Positions 17,976 to 28,589 of a DNA stretch of 64,000 nucleotides are shown piece after piece. The stretch comes from Betaproteobacteria bacterium. Lineage in GTDB: Bacteria > Pseudomonadota > Gammaproteobacteria > Burkholderiales > Burkholderiaceae_A. Positions within the stretch are counted from its first letter, which is position 1. Each line of letters begins with the position of its first letter. The stretch lies in contig VGHN01000001.1 of assembly GCA_016868255.1 (NCBI GenBank), forward strand, positions 1 through 64,000. Direction: 5' to 3'. The position numbers were made by a program, and so were the translations under genes. Under the pieces are notes generated by a model that was not told the origin of the DNA, made no database searches, and worked only from the letters and a program-made list of their open reading frames with translations.

Positions 17976-18382
17976 TCCAGGAGTCGGTCGAGGCGAACCC
18001 GTTCAATGGCGGGGATGGTTGCAGGCAGGGTGGGAAAAGGATGAGGCGCTTCTGTCCTGGTCTTTAGCCAGTAGAGTTGCTGGCCCTCATGGGGCTGGGG
18101 GTCGTTTTTACCCCAGGCTCTTATCCAATAGAAATTCAAATGAACCCGTGCATGCGGGTAGTCATGAATGCTCGACCAGGCGTGACTAGGAGCGGTGGCC
18201 GCGATGCCCAACTCCTCTAGCAGCTCTCGCACCACGGCCTCAGCGGGCGTCTCGTTTGGCTCAATCTTTCCTCCCGGCAGTTCCCACCACCCCGCATAGG
18301 GCTTGTCACGCGGTCGGCTGGTCATCAACAGCCGGCCATGCCGATCAATAATCAATCCCGCGGCAACTGCCAACTCAATCAA
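17972..18382 (-). CDS. MutT-type Nudix hydrolase
   Basis: Likely 8-oxo-dGTP-type Nudix hydrolase that sanitises the nucleotide pool. It has [29 protein letters not shown], containing a full Nudix box from GGKIE to REL..EELGI. The [16 protein letters not shown] strand follows. The frame is open to 18535, but that would overlap the upstream ATPase by 161 bases. I prefer a TTG at 18382, which overlaps the ATPase stop by 8 bases and gives a 136-residue protein starting close to the AVAAGLIID strand. In related genomes a mutT homologue at this position sits beside the DUF815 ATPase. The exact substrate cannot be told from sequence. Confidence 0.82.
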   Translation of the reverse strand: MIELAVAAGLIIDRHGRLLMTSRPRDKPYAGWWELPGGKIEPNETPAEAVVRELLEELGIAATAPSHAWSSIHDYPHARVHLNFYWIRAWGKNDPQPHEGQQLYWLKTRTEAPHPFPTLPATIPAIERVRLDRLLD

Positions 18383-19238
18383 GGCTCGAGCCGCTCGCGA
18401 GCCAGTCTTTGGCGAAGGCCATCGCAACTCTTCCAGACCGAGAGCCACGCGAGGTCGCCCAGGCGAGTGCAGGCAGCCGGGACGAGTCAATCTGCTCAGG
18501 CGAGGCCCCAAAGACTCGCAACCAGTGTCGAACAATGTCTAAATAGTGGTCCTGAGAGAAGCTGTGAAAAGAGACCCACAGGCCAAAGCGCTCCGACAGC
18601 GAGATGCGCTCCTCGATGGTCTCTCCCGGATGAATTTCGCCGTCCTCGTCGGTGTGGGTCTGCAGGTTGTCTCGCATCGACTCCGGCATGAGGTGACGTC
18701 GATTCGACGTCGCGTAAATAAGGAGGTTTTCGAGTTGGGCCGATAAACCGCCATCCAAAACTGTCTTCAACGCCTTGTAGGCAGCGTCACCCGTCTCAAA
18801 CGAAAGGTCGTCGCAAAAGACGATGAACCGTTCAGGCCGCCCCACCACCCGCTTGGCAATCTCCGGCAGATCAACCAAGTCAGCCTTGTCCACTTCAATG
18901 AGCCGCAGGCCATCCTTGGAGAACTCGCTCAGACAAGCGCGCACGAGTGAAGACTTGCCCGTTCCTCGAGCACCAGTGAGCAGGACATTATTGGCAGGCA
19001 GGCCACGAACAAACTGCTCGGTATTTCGAACCACTCTCTTGGCCTGCGTCTCAATATGGCAGAGATCCTCCAGAGCAATCGATGCAACTCGATCCACCGG
19101 CTCCAAGTAGGCCACGCGTCCCAAGAGGCTCTGCCTTTGCACCCAACGAAAGGCGAGTTGTTTGGCGAAGTCTATTTTCGGAGGCGGGTCGGGAAGCCAT
19201 GCCTCGATCCTCTCGAGCAGATGATTGAGTCGATCCAT
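18375..19238 (-). CDS. DUF815-family AAA-type ATP-binding protein
   Basis: A 287-residue P-loop protein with Walker [12 protein letters not shown], a Walker B-like [12 protein letters not shown] and sensor-like [13 protein letters not shown]. The [32 protein letters not shown] region is the most characteristic DUF815 segment. Family members are uncharacterised AAA+ ATPases. The ATG at 19238 (giving [12 protein letters not shown]) lies 4 bases after the argJ stop and is preferred over a longer open frame that runs back inside argJ. It is co-directional with secA, argJ and the MutT gene. Confidence 0.88.
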   Translation of the reverse strand: MDRLNHLLERIEAWLPDPPPKIDFAKQLAFRWVQRQSLLGRVAYLEPVDRVASIALEDLCHIETQAKRVVRNTEQFVRGLPANNVLLTGARGTGKSSLVRACLSEFSKDGLRLIEVDKADLVDLPEIAKRVVGRPERFIVFCDDLSFETGDAAYKALKTVLDGGLSAQLENLLIYATSNRRHLMPESMRDNLQTHTDEDGEIHPGETIEERISLSERFGLWVSFHSFSQDHYLDIVRHWLRVFGASPEQIDSSRLPALAWATSRGSRSGRVAMAFAKDWLASGSSLD

Positions 19239-19242
19239 CGGG

Positions 19243-20463
19243 CTAGGACCGATAGTCCGCGTTAATGGAGACGTAGTCGTGGGAGAGGTCACAGGTCCAG
19301 ACCCTGGCCTGCGATGCGCCCCGCCCGAGTGCAATGCGCACTGTGATCTCCTCTTCTTTCATCACGGATTGCCCATCTTCCTCGCGGTAGCTTGTTGCGC
19401 GACCGCCACGCTCGGCCACAAGAACCCCATTGAGCTCAACAGAGACTTTGGATACATCAAGGCCCTCAACCCCGCTGTATCCGATGGCAGCAAGAATTCG
19501 ACCCAGATTCGGATCGGAGGCAAAGAAGGCTGTCTTGACCAAGGGCGAATGGGCAACCGCATAGGCCACCTGCCTCGCCTCCACCCGCGAGGTTGCCCCC
19601 ACCACATCGATGGTCATGAACTTGGTTGCGCCCTCTCCATCCCGAACAATTGCCTGCGCAAGGTCTTGACAGACGGCCAACCACTCAACAGCAAACGTCT
19701 CCCAGTCTGCCGTTCCCCTGGAAACATCGAGACCAGAGGCGCCTGTGGCAATTCCAATCAAGGAATCGTTGGTTGATGTGTCACCATCGACCGTGATTGC
19801 GTTAAAAGAGTCGTCGACGCTACTCAAGAGCAAGCCGTGCAGATCTTCACGAGAGAGCCTTGCGTCGGTGGCTACAAAGCCAAGCATGGTCGCCATGTTG
19901 GGTCGAATCATTCCAGCACCCTTAGAGATACCAGTAATGGTGATCTGACCGGTCGATAGCCGAACACGTCGAGAAATGGCTTTGGGCTGGGTGTCTGTGG
20001 TCATAATGGAATGGGCCGCATCCAGCCAATCACTAGGCCCCGAGCAACTCGCCAGCTCGATTCCTGCACGCAGTCGTTCCATCGGCAGCCGCTCAAGAAT
20101 CACTCCGGTGGAAAAAGGCAAGACCTGGCTCGGATGAAGACCGCAGACCTCTGCCACCCAAGCGCAACTGGTTCGCGCATCTTCAAGCCCGGCGGCACCG
20201 GTGCCCGCGTTGGCGCAGCCGGTATTAATCAGTAAGGCTCGGATGGGGCCGCCCGAAGCCAGGTGGCCTCGACAAACTTGAACGGGTGCGGCGCAGAAGG
20301 CATTCTGAGTAAAAACCCCTGCAACTGCGCTTCCTTCAACGAGTCGCATGAGAAGAAGATCGCGCCGCCCAGATTTTCGAATCCCTGCGGAGACCGAGAA
20401 CAGATCGAGGCCTGCGACAGGAGAGAGTTCGTCCCGTTTGGGAAGGGGGAGTCCAACAGGCAC
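19243..20463 (-). CDS. argJ: Bifunctional glutamate N-acetyltransferase / amino-acid acetyltransferase ArgJ
   Basis: Arginine synthesis enzyme that recycles the acetyl group from N-acetylornithine to glutamate; some members also use acetyl-CoA. The 406-residue precursor has the self-cleavage site in [16 protein letters not shown], where the Thr of ATML becomes the N-terminal nucleophile of the beta chain. The oxyanion Thr-Gly is likely in LPFSTGVI. The C-terminal SINADYRS matches the family end. The GTG at 20463 is preceded by GGAG at 6 bases. It lies 21 bases downstream of secA. Confidence 0.96.
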   Translation of the reverse strand: MPVGLPLPKRDELSPVAGLDLFSVSAGIRKSGRRDLLLMRLVEGSAVAGVFTQNAFCAAPVQVCRGHLASGGPIRALLINTGCANAGTGAAGLEDARTSCAWVAEVCGLHPSQVLPFSTGVILERLPMERLRAGIELASCSGPSDWLDAAHSIMTTDTQPKAISRRVRLSTGQITITGISKGAGMIRPNMATMLGFVATDARLSREDLHGLLLSSVDDSFNAITVDGDTSTNDSLIGIATGASGLDVSRGTADWETFAVEWLAVCQDLAQAIVRDGEGATKFMTIDVVGATSRVEARQVAYAVAHSPLVKTAFFASDPNLGRILAAIGYSGVEGLDVSKVSVELNGVLVAERGGRATSYREEDGQSVMKEEEITVRIALGRGASQARVWTCDLSHDYVSINADYRS

Positions 20464-20484
20464 TGGGATCTCCAGACGGCCCCT

Positions 20485-23232
20485 CTAGGCCAAGGCTCCG
20501 TGGCAGTGCTTGTACTTTTTGCCCGAGCCACATGGGCAAGGGTCGTTGCGCCCCACCTTGGGAAACTCCCGGCGAACGGTGCCTGCGGCCTCTGGGCCCT
20601 CCTGGTCGCTCCCAGCCGAGCTTCCATCGGTGAGTGATTCCTGGTCGTTGAAGTCTGCATGGGTAAACGAAATGTCCTTGGGGAGGCTGGGTGCTGCCGC
20701 GGCTGCGGCCTTGGCAGCCTCCTCCTCGGAGCTGATCTGAACCGTAATCAAGACACGGGTCACGTCGTCCCGAACACGCTCGAGCAATTGCTCAAAGAGT
20801 GCGAAGGCCTCGCGTTTGTATTCTTGCTTCGGGTCTTTTTGGGCATACCCACGAAGATGAATGCCCTGACGCAGGTGATCCAATGCGGCCAGGTGCTCTC
20901 GCCAAGCATGGTCAATGTGGTGCAGAAGCATTGAGCGTTCGAACTCCAAAAACGCCCCGGGGGACAGCATGGCCAATTTGGCCGCATAGGCATCGTCCGC
21001 AGCGCGGCAGACACGCGCAACCAAGGCCTCATCGTCGAGCTCTTCGGCCTGCTCCAGCGCAGCGCGCAACTGCGCGTCGATCTGATAGTCGGCAAGCAGT
21101 GTGTTGGTGAGCGCATCGATATCCCATTGCTCCTCGATGCTCTCTTGGGGGATATGGCGCCGAGCCACTGCAGTGAGGCAGCCATGGCGAAGGCCTCGGA
21201 GAAAATCAGAGAGATCTGTCGATTCAAGGATCTCGTTGCGCTGCGAGTAGATGATTTGCCGCTGCTCATTGGCGACGTTGTCATATTCGAGCAGCTGCTT
21301 GCGTATATCGAAGTTTCGGTTTTCGACCTTGCGTTGGGCGCTCTCGATTGATCGCGAGACCATCCCCGCCTCAATGGGCTCACCCCTCGGCACCCCCAGT
21401 CGGGTCATGATCGCCTTCATCCTCTCGCCCGCAAAAATTCTCAACAGCGGGTCATCCATGGAGAGGTAAAAGCGCGACGAGCCTGGGTCGCCCTGGCGAC
21501 CGGCTCGGCCCCGCAATTGGTTGTCAATCCGACGCGACTCATGCCGCTCGGTGCCAATGATGTGAAGACCGCCCGCAGAAATCACACTGTCATGGCGCTC
21601 CTGCCAGGCTTGTCGAAGCTTTGACTCCTCTTGGGATCGTTGCTGCTCCGATAGGGCCGTGTCTTCAGAGAGTCGATCAAGGTCTTTCTCTAGGCTGCCC
21701 CCGAGCACGATGTCGGTGCCTCGCCCAGCCATGTTGGTGGCGATCGTGATGACGCCCGGCCGCCCGGCTTGGGCAACGATCTCGGCCTCCTTCTCGTGCT
21801 GTTTGGCATTGAGTACCTGATGGGACAGGCCGACCTTGGTCAACTCAGAGGAGAGCGCCTCCGAACTCTCAATAGAAGTGGTTCCCACGAGAATGGGCTG
21901 GCCAGACTCATGTCGGCGACGAACGTCAGCGATGATGGCCTCGACCTTCTCCTCGTGCGAGCCAAAAATCTGGTCCTGAAGGTCCTGGCGCACCATTGGC
22001 CGATGGGTGGGAACGATGACGGTTTCAAGCCCGTAGATCTGCTGGAATTCGAAGGCCTCAGTGTCGGCCGTGCCGGTCATGCCAGCGAGCTTGCCGTACA
22101 TCCTGAAGTAGTTCTGAAAGGTAATTGAAGCAAGCGTCTGGTTCTCGGGTTCAATGGCCACGCCCTCTTTGGCTTCCACAGCCTGATGGAGGCCGTCGGA
22201 CCAGCGGCGCCCAGGCATTAAGCGTCCGGTGAACTCATCGACAATAATGACCTCACCCGACTGCACGACGTAGTGCTGGTCGCGCACGTACAAGACATGC
22301 GCTCGAAGGGCAGAGAGCAGGTGGTGCAGCAGGGAAATCTGCGCGGAGTCATACAAGCTTGCGCCCTCGGGCAGGAGCCCCATGTCGGCGAGGAGTTGCT
22401 CGGCCTTCTCGAATCCCGCATCCGATAGATGCAATTGCCGAGACTTCTCATCGACAAAATAATCTCCTGGGCCATCCTCTGTCGGCTGAGGATGAAGGCG
22501 AGCTGGCAAGCCATTGAGGGCCTGGTAGAGCTGGGTGCTGTCATCCGACTGCCCCGAGATGATCAGTGGGGTTCTTGCTTCATCAATAAGAATGGAGTCC
22601 ACCTCATCGACGACGGCAAAGTGAAGGCTTCGCTGAACCCGCTCCTGGCGATCCGTGACCATGTTGTCGCGGAGGTAATCAAATCCAAACTCGTTGTTGG
22701 TTCCGTAAGTGATATCGGCAAGGTAGGCCTCGCGCTTTTCCGAGGAGGACATGCCCGAGATGTTCACGCCCGTCGCGAGCCCGAGAAAGCCATAGAGGCG
22801 GCCCATCCAGGCCGAATCTCGACGAGCAAGGTACTCGTTGACGGTGACCACATGAACACCTTTGCCTGCCAGTGCGTTGAGATAAGTAGGGAGGGTGGCC
22901 ACAAGCGTCTTGCCCTCACCCGTTCTCATCTCCGCAATTTTCCCCTCGTGCAGGACCATGCCTCCGAGTAACTGCACGTCAAAATGGCGCATGCCAAGGG
23001 CCCGTCGGCCCGCCTCTCGACAGACTGCAAAGGCCTCCACCAGAATGGAGTCGACGGTCTCTCCCGACTGAATTCGATTCTTGAATTCGATGGTCTTGGC
23101 CGCCAGTTGCTCATTGCTCAGGGCCTCAATAGAGGTCTCCAAGGCATTGATTTGCTCGACGCGAGATTGGTATTTTTTCAGCAGGCGGTCGTTGCGACTA
23201 CCGAAGACCGACGCAAGAAGGCGACTCAACAT
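20485..23232 (-). CDS. secA: Preprotein translocase ATPase SecA
   Basis: ATPase motor of the Sec translocon. The 915-residue protein has [14 protein letters not shown] (Walker A), [19 protein letters not shown] (DEAD-like motif II) and the preprotein cross-linking domain. It also has [13 protein letters not shown] in the second nucleotide-binding fold, and the wing and scaffold domains. The C-terminal zinc motif [20 protein letters not shown] is the SecB-binding tail, separated from the core by a low-complexity linker. It is the first gene of a leftward unit with argJ, DUF815 and MutT. Its ATG is 25 bases from the divergent DciA-like gene. Confidence 0.99.
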   Translation of the reverse strand: MLSRLLASVFGSRNDRLLKKYQSRVEQINALETSIEALSNEQLAAKTIEFKNRIQSGETVDSILVEAFAVCREAGRRALGMRHFDVQLLGGMVLHEGKIAEMRTGEGKTLVATLPTYLNALAGKGVHVVTVNEYLARRDSAWMGRLYGFLGLATGVNISGMSSSEKREAYLADITYGTNNEFGFDYLRDNMVTDRQERVQRSLHFAVVDEVDSILIDEARTPLIISGQSDDSTQLYQALNGLPARLHPQPTEDGPGDYFVDEKSRQLHLSDAGFEKAEQLLADMGLLPEGASLYDSAQISLLHHLLSALRAHVLYVRDQHYVVQSGEVIIVDEFTGRLMPGRRWSDGLHQAVEAKEGVAIEPENQTLASITFQNYFRMYGKLAGMTGTADTEAFEFQQIYGLETVIVPTHRPMVRQDLQDQIFGSHEEKVEAIIADVRRRHESGQPILVGTTSIESSEALSSELTKVGLSHQVLNAKQHEKEAEIVAQAGRPGVITIATNMAGRGTDIVLGGSLEKDLDRLSEDTALSEQQRSQEESKLRQAWQERHDSVISAGGLHIIGTERHESRRIDNQLRGRAGRQGDPGSSRFYLSMDDPLLRIFAGERMKAIMTRLGVPRGEPIEAGMVSRSIESAQRKVENRNFDIRKQLLEYDNVANEQRQIIYSQRNEILESTDLSDFLRGLRHGCLTAVARRHIPQESIEEQWDIDALTNTLLADYQIDAQLRAALEQAEELDDEALVARVCRAADDAYAAKLAMLSPGAFLEFERSMLLHHIDHAWREHLAALDHLRQGIHLRGYAQKDPKQEYKREAFALFEQLLERVRDDVTRVLITVQISSEEEAAKAAAAAAPSLPKDISFTHADFNDQESLTDGSSAGSDQEGPEAAGTVRREFPKVGRNDPCPCGSGKKYKHCHGALA

Positions 23233-23257
23233 AAGAGCGCTAGGTTAGCATGAGCCC

Positions 23258-23707
23258 ATGCGCAAGACGCCGCCCGCTTCTAAAACGGTTCACGGGATCC
23301 TCCTTGAGGGACAGGGGCTCGGCGAGCTTGACCCCCTGCTCGAGCGCCTTAGGGAGTCGGATGTCTGGGTGGCGCACCTCCAAGAGGCTCTGGCAAAGCT
23401 GGGATTCGGTGACCTCAGTACGGGCATCGACCGTGCCCAACGTGCAGACCCCAGCAGAGGAGTTCGTGGCTCGATGCTTCTGGTCTCGGTGCGATCGGTT
23501 GGTCAAATCAGCAAGCTTCGTCTGCTCAACTCCAGCGTCCTCTCCCATTTCAAGGACAAGGGGCTGGGCATTCTCAGTCTTCAATGGCGTCCAGCCGAGG
23601 TGGGTTTGGGTGGGGCACAGCGGGCTGCAGCGCTGCCTGCGCGCCCGGCAATTCCGGACGCAAAACGGCTGGCGCTACTGGCCCTGATTCAAGTCCAAGA
23701 CCACTGA
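23258..23707 (+). CDS. DciA-like (DUF721) protein
   Basis: A 149-residue protein between secA and lpxC, where betaproteobacteria usually carry a DUF721 protein. DciA, the DUF721 family, loads the replicative helicase DnaB in bacteria lacking DnaC/DnaI loaders. The sequence is divergent: an N-terminal helical stretch is followed by [27 protein letters not shown], which fits the DUF721 core pattern (strand, then a loop and helix). The assignment rests on position as much as sequence. Its 3' end overlaps the convergent lpxC by 19 bases. Confidence 0.68.
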   Translation: MRKTPPASKTVHGILLEGQGLGELDPLLERLRESDVWVAHLQEALAKLGFGDLSTGIDRAQRADPSRGVRGSMLLVSVRSVGQISKLRLLNSSVLSHFKDKGLGILSLQWRPAEVGLGGAQRAAALPARPAIPDAKRLALLALIQVQDH

Positions 23708-24600
23708 CGAGACCAGGCTGCTGGCGCCTGGCTGAGATTCTCAAAGGATCGCTCCCGCCATGCATTCGGCCTCTTCATCAGTGCCCTCAGAAGCTGATTA
23801 TTGAGCGCATGCCCAGATTTAAAGGCCCGATAGGCGGCCATTAGAGGTCGACCGAGCAAATAGAGGTCGCCGATCGCGTCGAGGGCCTTGTGCATGGCAA
23901 ACTCGTTGGGCTGTCGCAGGCCCTCCTTGTTAAGGATGCGATGGTCATCCAAGACGATCGCATTCTCGAGGCTGCCACCCAATGCGAGCCCTTTTGACCG
24001 CAGGTACTCAACATCGCGTACGAAGCCAAAGGTTCTCGCACGTGCAATTTCGTCAACAAATGAGGTGCACTCGAAATCCACCCGAACCTCCTGGCCTGTC
24101 TGGTCCACCGCGGGGTGTTTGAAATCGATTGTGAAGTCAAGACTAAAGCCGAAATAGGGCTCCAGCCGCGCCCACTTGTCTCCGTCTCTCACCTCGATGG
24201 GCTCGAGGACCTCGACAAACCGCTTGGGCTGGTCTTGCTCCTTGAGGCCGGCCGAACGCACAAGATGAACGAAAGTGGCTGCGCTGCCGTCCATGATGGG
24301 TATCTCTGCGGCATCGACCTCCACCAGTAGATTATCAATGCCCAACCCAGACAGGGCCGACATCAGGTGCTCAACGGTGGAGACTTTCACATCACCTGCC
24401 GCAACCGTCGAGGCCATTCGAGTGTCCCCAACAGCGGCGGCCTGAGAGGTAATCTCATTGGGCGCGGGCAGGTCGATACGACGAAAAATGATTCCGCTAT
24501 CGGGCGCCGCGGGTAGCAGCCGAAGTCGCACCCTCTGACCGCTGTGCAATCCGATGCCTTCGGCCGTCACCTGGGACTGGAGGGTGCGTTGACGCAGCAT
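23689..24600 (-). CDS. lpxC: UDP-3-O-acyl-N-acetylglucosamine deacetylase LpxC
   Basis: Zinc deacetylase performing the committed step of lipid A synthesis. The 303-residue protein has the expected zinc ligands His78 (in [10 protein letters not shown]), His237 and Asp241 (in [15 protein letters not shown]), with catalytic Glu77 and His264 (SGHALNN). It shows that the organism makes lipid A, so it has an LPS or LOS outer membrane. It lies downstream of ftsZ and the peroxiredoxin; ftsZ-lpxC is the normal end of the dcw region in beta- and gammaproteobacteria. Confidence 0.98.
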   Translation of the reverse strand: MLRQRTLQSQVTAEGIGLHSGQRVRLRLLPAAPDSGIIFRRIDLPAPNEITSQAAAVGDTRMASTVAAGDVKVSTVEHLMSALSGLGIDNLLVEVDAAEIPIMDGSAATFVHLVRSAGLKEQDQPKRFVEVLEPIEVRDGDKWARLEPYFGFSLDFTIDFKHPAVDQTGQEVRVDFECTSFVDEIARARTFGFVRDVEYLRSKGLALGGSLENAIVLDDHRILNKEGLRQPNEFAMHKALDAIGDLYLLGRPLMAAYRAFKSGHALNNQLLRALMKRPNAWRERSFENLSQAPAAWSRQWSWT

Positions 24601-24638
24601 AGGAACGGAGTACCTAACGACTGGGCAGTGTGCGGGCT

Positions 24639-25145
24639 CTAGGCGAGTGCGGCGAGAATGTTCTCGGCGTTACTAACCTCAAATTTGCCTGGCTGCTCGA
24701 CAAAAAGTTTCTCAACAACGCCATTGTTGACGATCATCGCGTAGCGATTCGAGCGAATACCCATGCCCCGGCCGGTGAGGTCGAGGGTGAGGTCGATGGC
24801 CTTGGAGAAGGCTGCATTGCCATCGCCGAGCATTCGGACTTTTCCTCGGGCGCCCTGCTCCTTGCCCCACTGACCCATGACAAAGGCGTCGTTGACCGAG
24901 ACACACCAGATCTCATCGACACCCTTGGCCTTGATCTGCTCGGCCATGGCGACATAGCTAGGAACATGTTTGACTGAACAGGTAGGGGTGTAAGCACCGG
25001 GTAGACCGAAAATGACGAGCTTTTTTCCCTTGATCATGTCTGAGACTTCAAAGCCGTTGGGACCGACCGCACATCCAGGGGTCTCTTCTTCAATGAATTC
25101 GTAAAGGGTGGCATTTGGCAGGGCCTGGCCTGGTGCAATGGGCAT
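24639..25145 (-). CDS. Peroxiredoxin (Prx5-like, hybrid glutaredoxin-dependent class)
   Basis: Thiol peroxidase reducing H2O2 and organic peroxides. The 168-residue product has the Prx5 peroxidatic motif [18 protein letters not shown] with the active Cys and its catalytic Thr, and the [15 protein letters not shown] segment typical of the family. No C-terminal glutaredoxin domain is fused. The ATG at 25145 is preceded by GGAGAAC and gives the family N-terminus [14 protein letters not shown]. It sits between the ftsZ terminator and lpxC, an arrangement seen in several Burkholderiales. Confidence 0.93.
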   Translation of the reverse strand: MPIAPGQALPNATLYEFIEEETPGCAVGPNGFEVSDMIKGKKLVIFGLPGAYTPTCSVKHVPSYVAMAEQIKAKGVDEIWCVSVNDAFVMGQWGKEQGARGKVRMLGDGNAAFSKAIDLTLDLTGRGMGIRSNRYAMIVNNGVVEKLFVEQPGKFEVSNAENILAALA

Positions 25146-25178
25146 GCTTGTTCTCCGCTGTTTATTGTTTGGGGGGCT

Positions 25179-25222
25179 AAAAAACAACCCCGATGACCGG
25201 CAGGCAGGCCGACCATCGGGTT
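25179..25222 (-). terminator. Intrinsic terminator after ftsZ
   Basis: On the minus strand a stem of about 9-10 bp (AACCCGATG pairing with CATCGGGGTT, one bulge) encloses a further GC-rich stem-loop and is followed by GTTTTTT. It lies about 55 bases past the ftsZ stop and should end the division and cell wall transcript before the peroxiredoxin gene. Confidence 0.85.
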
Positions 25223-25275
25223 TCCGAACGAAAGTGTGCCAGCAGCCGGCAAAGGCTGCATGAATAGCCTTCTCG

Positions 25276-26490
25276 CTAGTCGGCCTGCTTCCTGAGAAAC
25301 GCGGGGATGTCGAAGCGATCCATTCCGCCCTCTTCCAGGGCCATTACCCGGGCGGCCGCTTCGCTCTTGGCGGGCTGCCGCCAAATGGCCGGCTGGTCGT
25401 AACCCTGGTAGTTACGCCCGAGGTTGGATGGGTCGTCGTTGCCTGCTGCCTGAAAGGCCGGTGCCCCAACCGCATCATCGGTGCCGGTGCGAAGTACCTG
25501 GCCGTAGTTGCTAGAGCGCACGAGTGTCGGCTTCCTCTTCGACCCACCGAGGCCGGTGGCCACGACAGTCACACGCATCTCATCACCCATCGACTCGTCG
25601 TAGACCGTGCCGAAGATGATGGTTGCGTCCTCGGCCGCAAAGGTGCGAATGGCCTCCATGGCGAGTTTTGTTTCTTTTAGTTTGAGCGATTTGCTCGCGG
25701 TGATGTTGACCAGAATTCCGCGAGCACCGGAGAGATCAACGCCCTCGAGCAGGGGACTGCGAACAGACTGCTCTGCCGCAATCCGTGCGCGGTCGGGCCC
25801 AACTGCCGTGGCTGTGCCCATCATGGCTTTGCCCTGCTCTCCCATCACGGTCTTTACATCCTCGAAGTCCACATTCACGAGTCCCTCGATGTTGATGATT
25901 TCTGCAATTCCGGCCACCGCGTTGTAGAGGACGTCATCGGCGGCAGCAAAGGCCTCGACCTGGGTAACCTCGTCACCCAGCACATCCTCGAGCTTCTCAT
26001 TGAGGATGACGATGAGCGAGTCCACCTTGCCTTCGAGCTCCGCGACTCCCTGTTCAGCGGCCTGGAGGCGGCGGTTGCCTTCAAAGGAGAAGGGTTTGGT
26101 CACCACGGCCACTGTCAATGCACCGAGTTCCTTGGCCACTTCGGCGACCACCGGCGCAGCCCCAGTTCCGGTTCCACCGCCCATGCCCGCTGTAATGAAG
26201 ACCATGTGGGCGCCCTGCAAGGCCTCGGCAATTCGTTCCCGATCCCCCTCCGCTGCCGCCTTGCCCGCTTCGGGACGTGCCCCGGCACCGAGCCCAGACG
26301 AGCCCAATTGCACGCTGAGGCTCGCCCCCGGGCGCGCCAAGGACTGGGCATCGGTATTCGCACAGACGAACTCCACCCCCTGGACCCCACGATTGATCAT
26401 GTGGTGCACGGCATTGCCACCCGCACCACCGACGCCAATGACCTTGATGACTGTGCCCAAGGTGTCGGTTTCTAACATTTGGAAACTCAT
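25276..26490 (-). CDS. ftsZ: Cell division GTPase FtsZ
   Basis: Tubulin homologue forming the Z-ring. The 404-residue protein has GVGGAGGNAVHHM near the N-terminus and the tubulin signature GGGTGTG at 104-110. The T7 loop has NVDFEDV, a variable linker follows, and the conserved C-terminal peptide DIPAFLRKQAD binds FtsA, ZipA and similar partners. A strong AAGGAG site precedes the ATG. It is the last gene of the dcw operon before the terminator. Confidence 0.99.
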   Translation of the reverse strand: MSFQMLETDTLGTVIKVIGVGGAGGNAVHHMINRGVQGVEFVCANTDAQSLARPGASLSVQLGSSGLGAGARPEAGKAAAEGDRERIAEALQGAHMVFITAGMGGGTGTGAAPVVAEVAKELGALTVAVVTKPFSFEGNRRLQAAEQGVAELEGKVDSLIVILNEKLEDVLGDEVTQVEAFAAADDVLYNAVAGIAEIINIEGLVNVDFEDVKTVMGEQGKAMMGTATAVGPDRARIAAEQSVRSPLLEGVDLSGARGILVNITASKSLKLKETKLAMEAIRTFAAEDATIIFGTVYDESMGDEMRVTVVATGLGGSKRKPTLVRSSNYGQVLRTGTDDAVGAPAFQAAGNDDPSNLGRNYQGYDQPAIWRQPAKSEAAARVMALEEGGMDRFDIPAFLRKQAD

Positions 26491-26511
26491 GACTTTCTCC
26501 TTTGTTCGGAA

Positions 26512-27744
26512 CTAGAAATTGCCCACAAACCACGACTTCATTCGCGCCAGGGTGTCCCGGAAGGATCCGGTCTGCCTGTTCACCTCTGCGCCGCGAAGCC
26601 ACTGCCGCTTCGCCTCCTCCAAGAGTCCCATGGCAGTGGCATATCTGGGACTGCTCACAACGTCCGAGAGGCTCCCCCGATAACTTGGGCGAGCCACACG
26701 AACCTGTTTTAGAAAGACGTCTTCACCGAGTTCAATCATTCCGGGGAGTTGCGCACTTCCCCCCGTTAGAACGATTCCCCCAGAAAGAAGCTCTTCAAAT
26801 CCACTCTCTCGAATGACCTGGGCCACAAGCGAGAAAAGCTCCTCAACACGGGGCTCAATAACCGCCGCCAGCGATTGCTGCGAAAGCATGCGTGGGCCGC
26901 GGTCGCCCAAGCCAGGCACCTCAAAGCCGGCGTTTGCATCCACCAGTGTCTGCTTGGCTACGCCATAGCGACACTTGATTTCTTCTGCATCCCGGGTGGG
27001 TGTGCGCAGCGCCATCGCGATGTCGTTGGTAATCTGATCTCCGGCAATTGGAATGACCGCGGTGTGACGGATGGCCCCACCCGCAAAAATTGCGATGTCA
27101 GTGGTGCCGCCGCCGATATCTACGAGTGCCACCCCAAGTTCGCGCTCGTCCTCGGTTAGTACCGAGTGGCTCGATGCCAGAGGCTGCAGGATCAGTTCCT
27201 GAACATCGAGCCCACACCTACGGATGCATTTGATGATGTTTTGCGCTGCGCTCACTGCGCCCGTCACGATGTGAACACGGACCTCCAATCGAACCCCGCT
27301 CATGCCGATGGGCCGACGAACGTCCTCTTGCCCATCAATAATGAATTCCTGGGGCAACACATGAAGAACCTGCTGGTCTGCAGGGATTGTGACGGCCGTC
27401 GCTGTCTCAATGACACGGTCGACATCGGGCTGGGCGACCTCTTTGTCTTTGATCGCCACCATTCCCGAGGAGTTGAAGCTGCGGATATGACTCCCCGCAA
27501 TTCCTGTGTAGACCGAGGTGATTTTGCAATCCGCCATTAACTCGGCTTCTTCGAGCGCTTTCTGAATCGAGGCGACCGTGGCGTCAATATTGACGACCAC
27601 ACCCTTCTTTAGGCCATCGCTCTCGGCTTGCCCTAGGCCAATGACTTCGAGCCGCTCGTCTTCGAGGACCTGCGCAACGATCGCGACGATTTTCGAGGTT
27701 CCAATGTCCAAGCCCACCAGCAATTTAGATGTCTCTCGTGTCAT
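26512..27744 (-). CDS. ftsA: Cell division protein FtsA
   Basis: Actin-like membrane tether of the Z-ring that also signals to the divisome. The 410-residue protein has VGLDIGTSKIVAIVA (phosphate 1), VDIGGGTTDIAIF (phosphate 2) and GGIVLTGGSAQLPGM (adenosine motif). The C-terminal SFRDTLARMKSWFVGNF is the expected amphipathic membrane helix. The frame is open further upstream, but the ATG at 27744 (MTRETSKLLVGLD) overlaps the ftsQ stop as ATGA and fits the family start. Confidence 0.98.
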   Translation of the reverse strand: MTRETSKLLVGLDIGTSKIVAIVAQVLEDERLEVIGLGQAESDGLKKGVVVNIDATVASIQKALEEAELMADCKITSVYTGIAGSHIRSFNSSGMVAIKDKEVAQPDVDRVIETATAVTIPADQQVLHVLPQEFIIDGQEDVRRPIGMSGVRLEVRVHIVTGAVSAAQNIIKCIRRCGLDVQELILQPLASSHSVLTEDERELGVALVDIGGGTTDIAIFAGGAIRHTAVIPIAGDQITNDIAMALRTPTRDAEEIKCRYGVAKQTLVDANAGFEVPGLGDRGPRMLSQQSLAAVIEPRVEELFSLVAQVIRESGFEELLSGGIVLTGGSAQLPGMIELGEDVFLKQVRVARPSYRGSLSDVVSSPRYATAMGLLEEAKRQWLRGAEVNRQTGSFRDTLARMKSWFVGNF

Positions 27745-28589
27745 GCGTTGCGATCCTTGATGAAGTATTGAAAGCAACTCGTTGGGGCCGCTGCACGCTC
27801 GCTGGACGACTCGACCGTCGACCCAAGCCGGTAGGCATACCCGTTGGCGTAGCGAAGGTCGATTCGTGCCAGCCGGCCCTCGGACCTCACCTGGGCGTTG
27901 AGCCAAGACAGACTCTCGGCCATCTGTTGCAGCCTGACTTGCCAATCGGTGCCAATTGCGTCTCGACCAATCTCGACGACCAGGCCGTTGTTGATTCTGA
28001 GTTGCCAGGCGTATTGGGAACCCAGCGCCATCGCATTGAGACGGTGGCCGTTGGCCTCTAGCAACACCGAAGCCTGCATGGCTCGCTCGAGCACGCGCGC
28101 CTGACTCCCCACGGGGCCTTCAAGCTCGGGCAAGAGGCATTGGTAATGATCGGTCGCATCGTCCATTACGCCATTGGCTTCGCCCACGAAGAGCTCGCCT
28201 TGGCGATTGAAGAAACGTCCATCTCCCCAGCTCGCGATCGGCTGGTGCTCCTCGATCTGGATCAGCAGCCGATTGGGCCAGATTCGTCGGATGGTTACCT
28301 GACGGACCCACGGGTGGGCATCGATTTTCTCTCTGACACTGCCAAGCGCCGCCGTTAATGTGGTCCCGGCCAGTCCGGATCGCAGCGCCTCTCGCAGATC
28401 GGCCTCTTGGACATGCCGAAGGGGTGCGCCCGCCGACTGGATATCAACCTGCCTGACTGCAAAGGCCGGCCGACTCGCAATCGAATAAACGCCCAATGCC
28501 AAGAGGATCAAGACGGCCGTGGACATCAAAGCGGCGGCAAACCGATTCAATGCGGGGGGCGAGTTCCATAGTTGTCGCAAGCTATCCAT
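27741..28589 (-). CDS. ftsQ: Cell division protein FtsQ
   Basis: Bitopic divisome protein that recruits FtsB-FtsL. The 282-residue product has a short cytoplasmic N-terminus and one membrane helix (about residues 18-40). The POTRA domain (FAVRQVDIQSAGAPLRHV through HPWVRQVTIRRIWPNRLLIQIEEHQPIASW) is followed by the beta domain, ending in a variable tail. It overlaps ddl by 8 bases and ftsA by 4. Confidence 0.96.
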   Translation of the reverse strand: MDSLRQLWNSPPALNRFAAALMSTAVLILLALGVYSIASRPAFAVRQVDIQSAGAPLRHVQEADLREALRSGLAGTTLTAALGSVREKIDAHPWVRQVTIRRIWPNRLLIQIEEHQPIASWGDGRFFNRQGELFVGEANGVMDDATDHYQCLLPELEGPVGSQARVLERAMQASVLLEANGHRLNAMALGSQYAWQLRINNGLVVEIGRDAIGTDWQVRLQQMAESLSWLNAQVRSEGRLARIDLRYANGYAYRLGSTVESSSERAAAPTSCFQYFIKDRNA

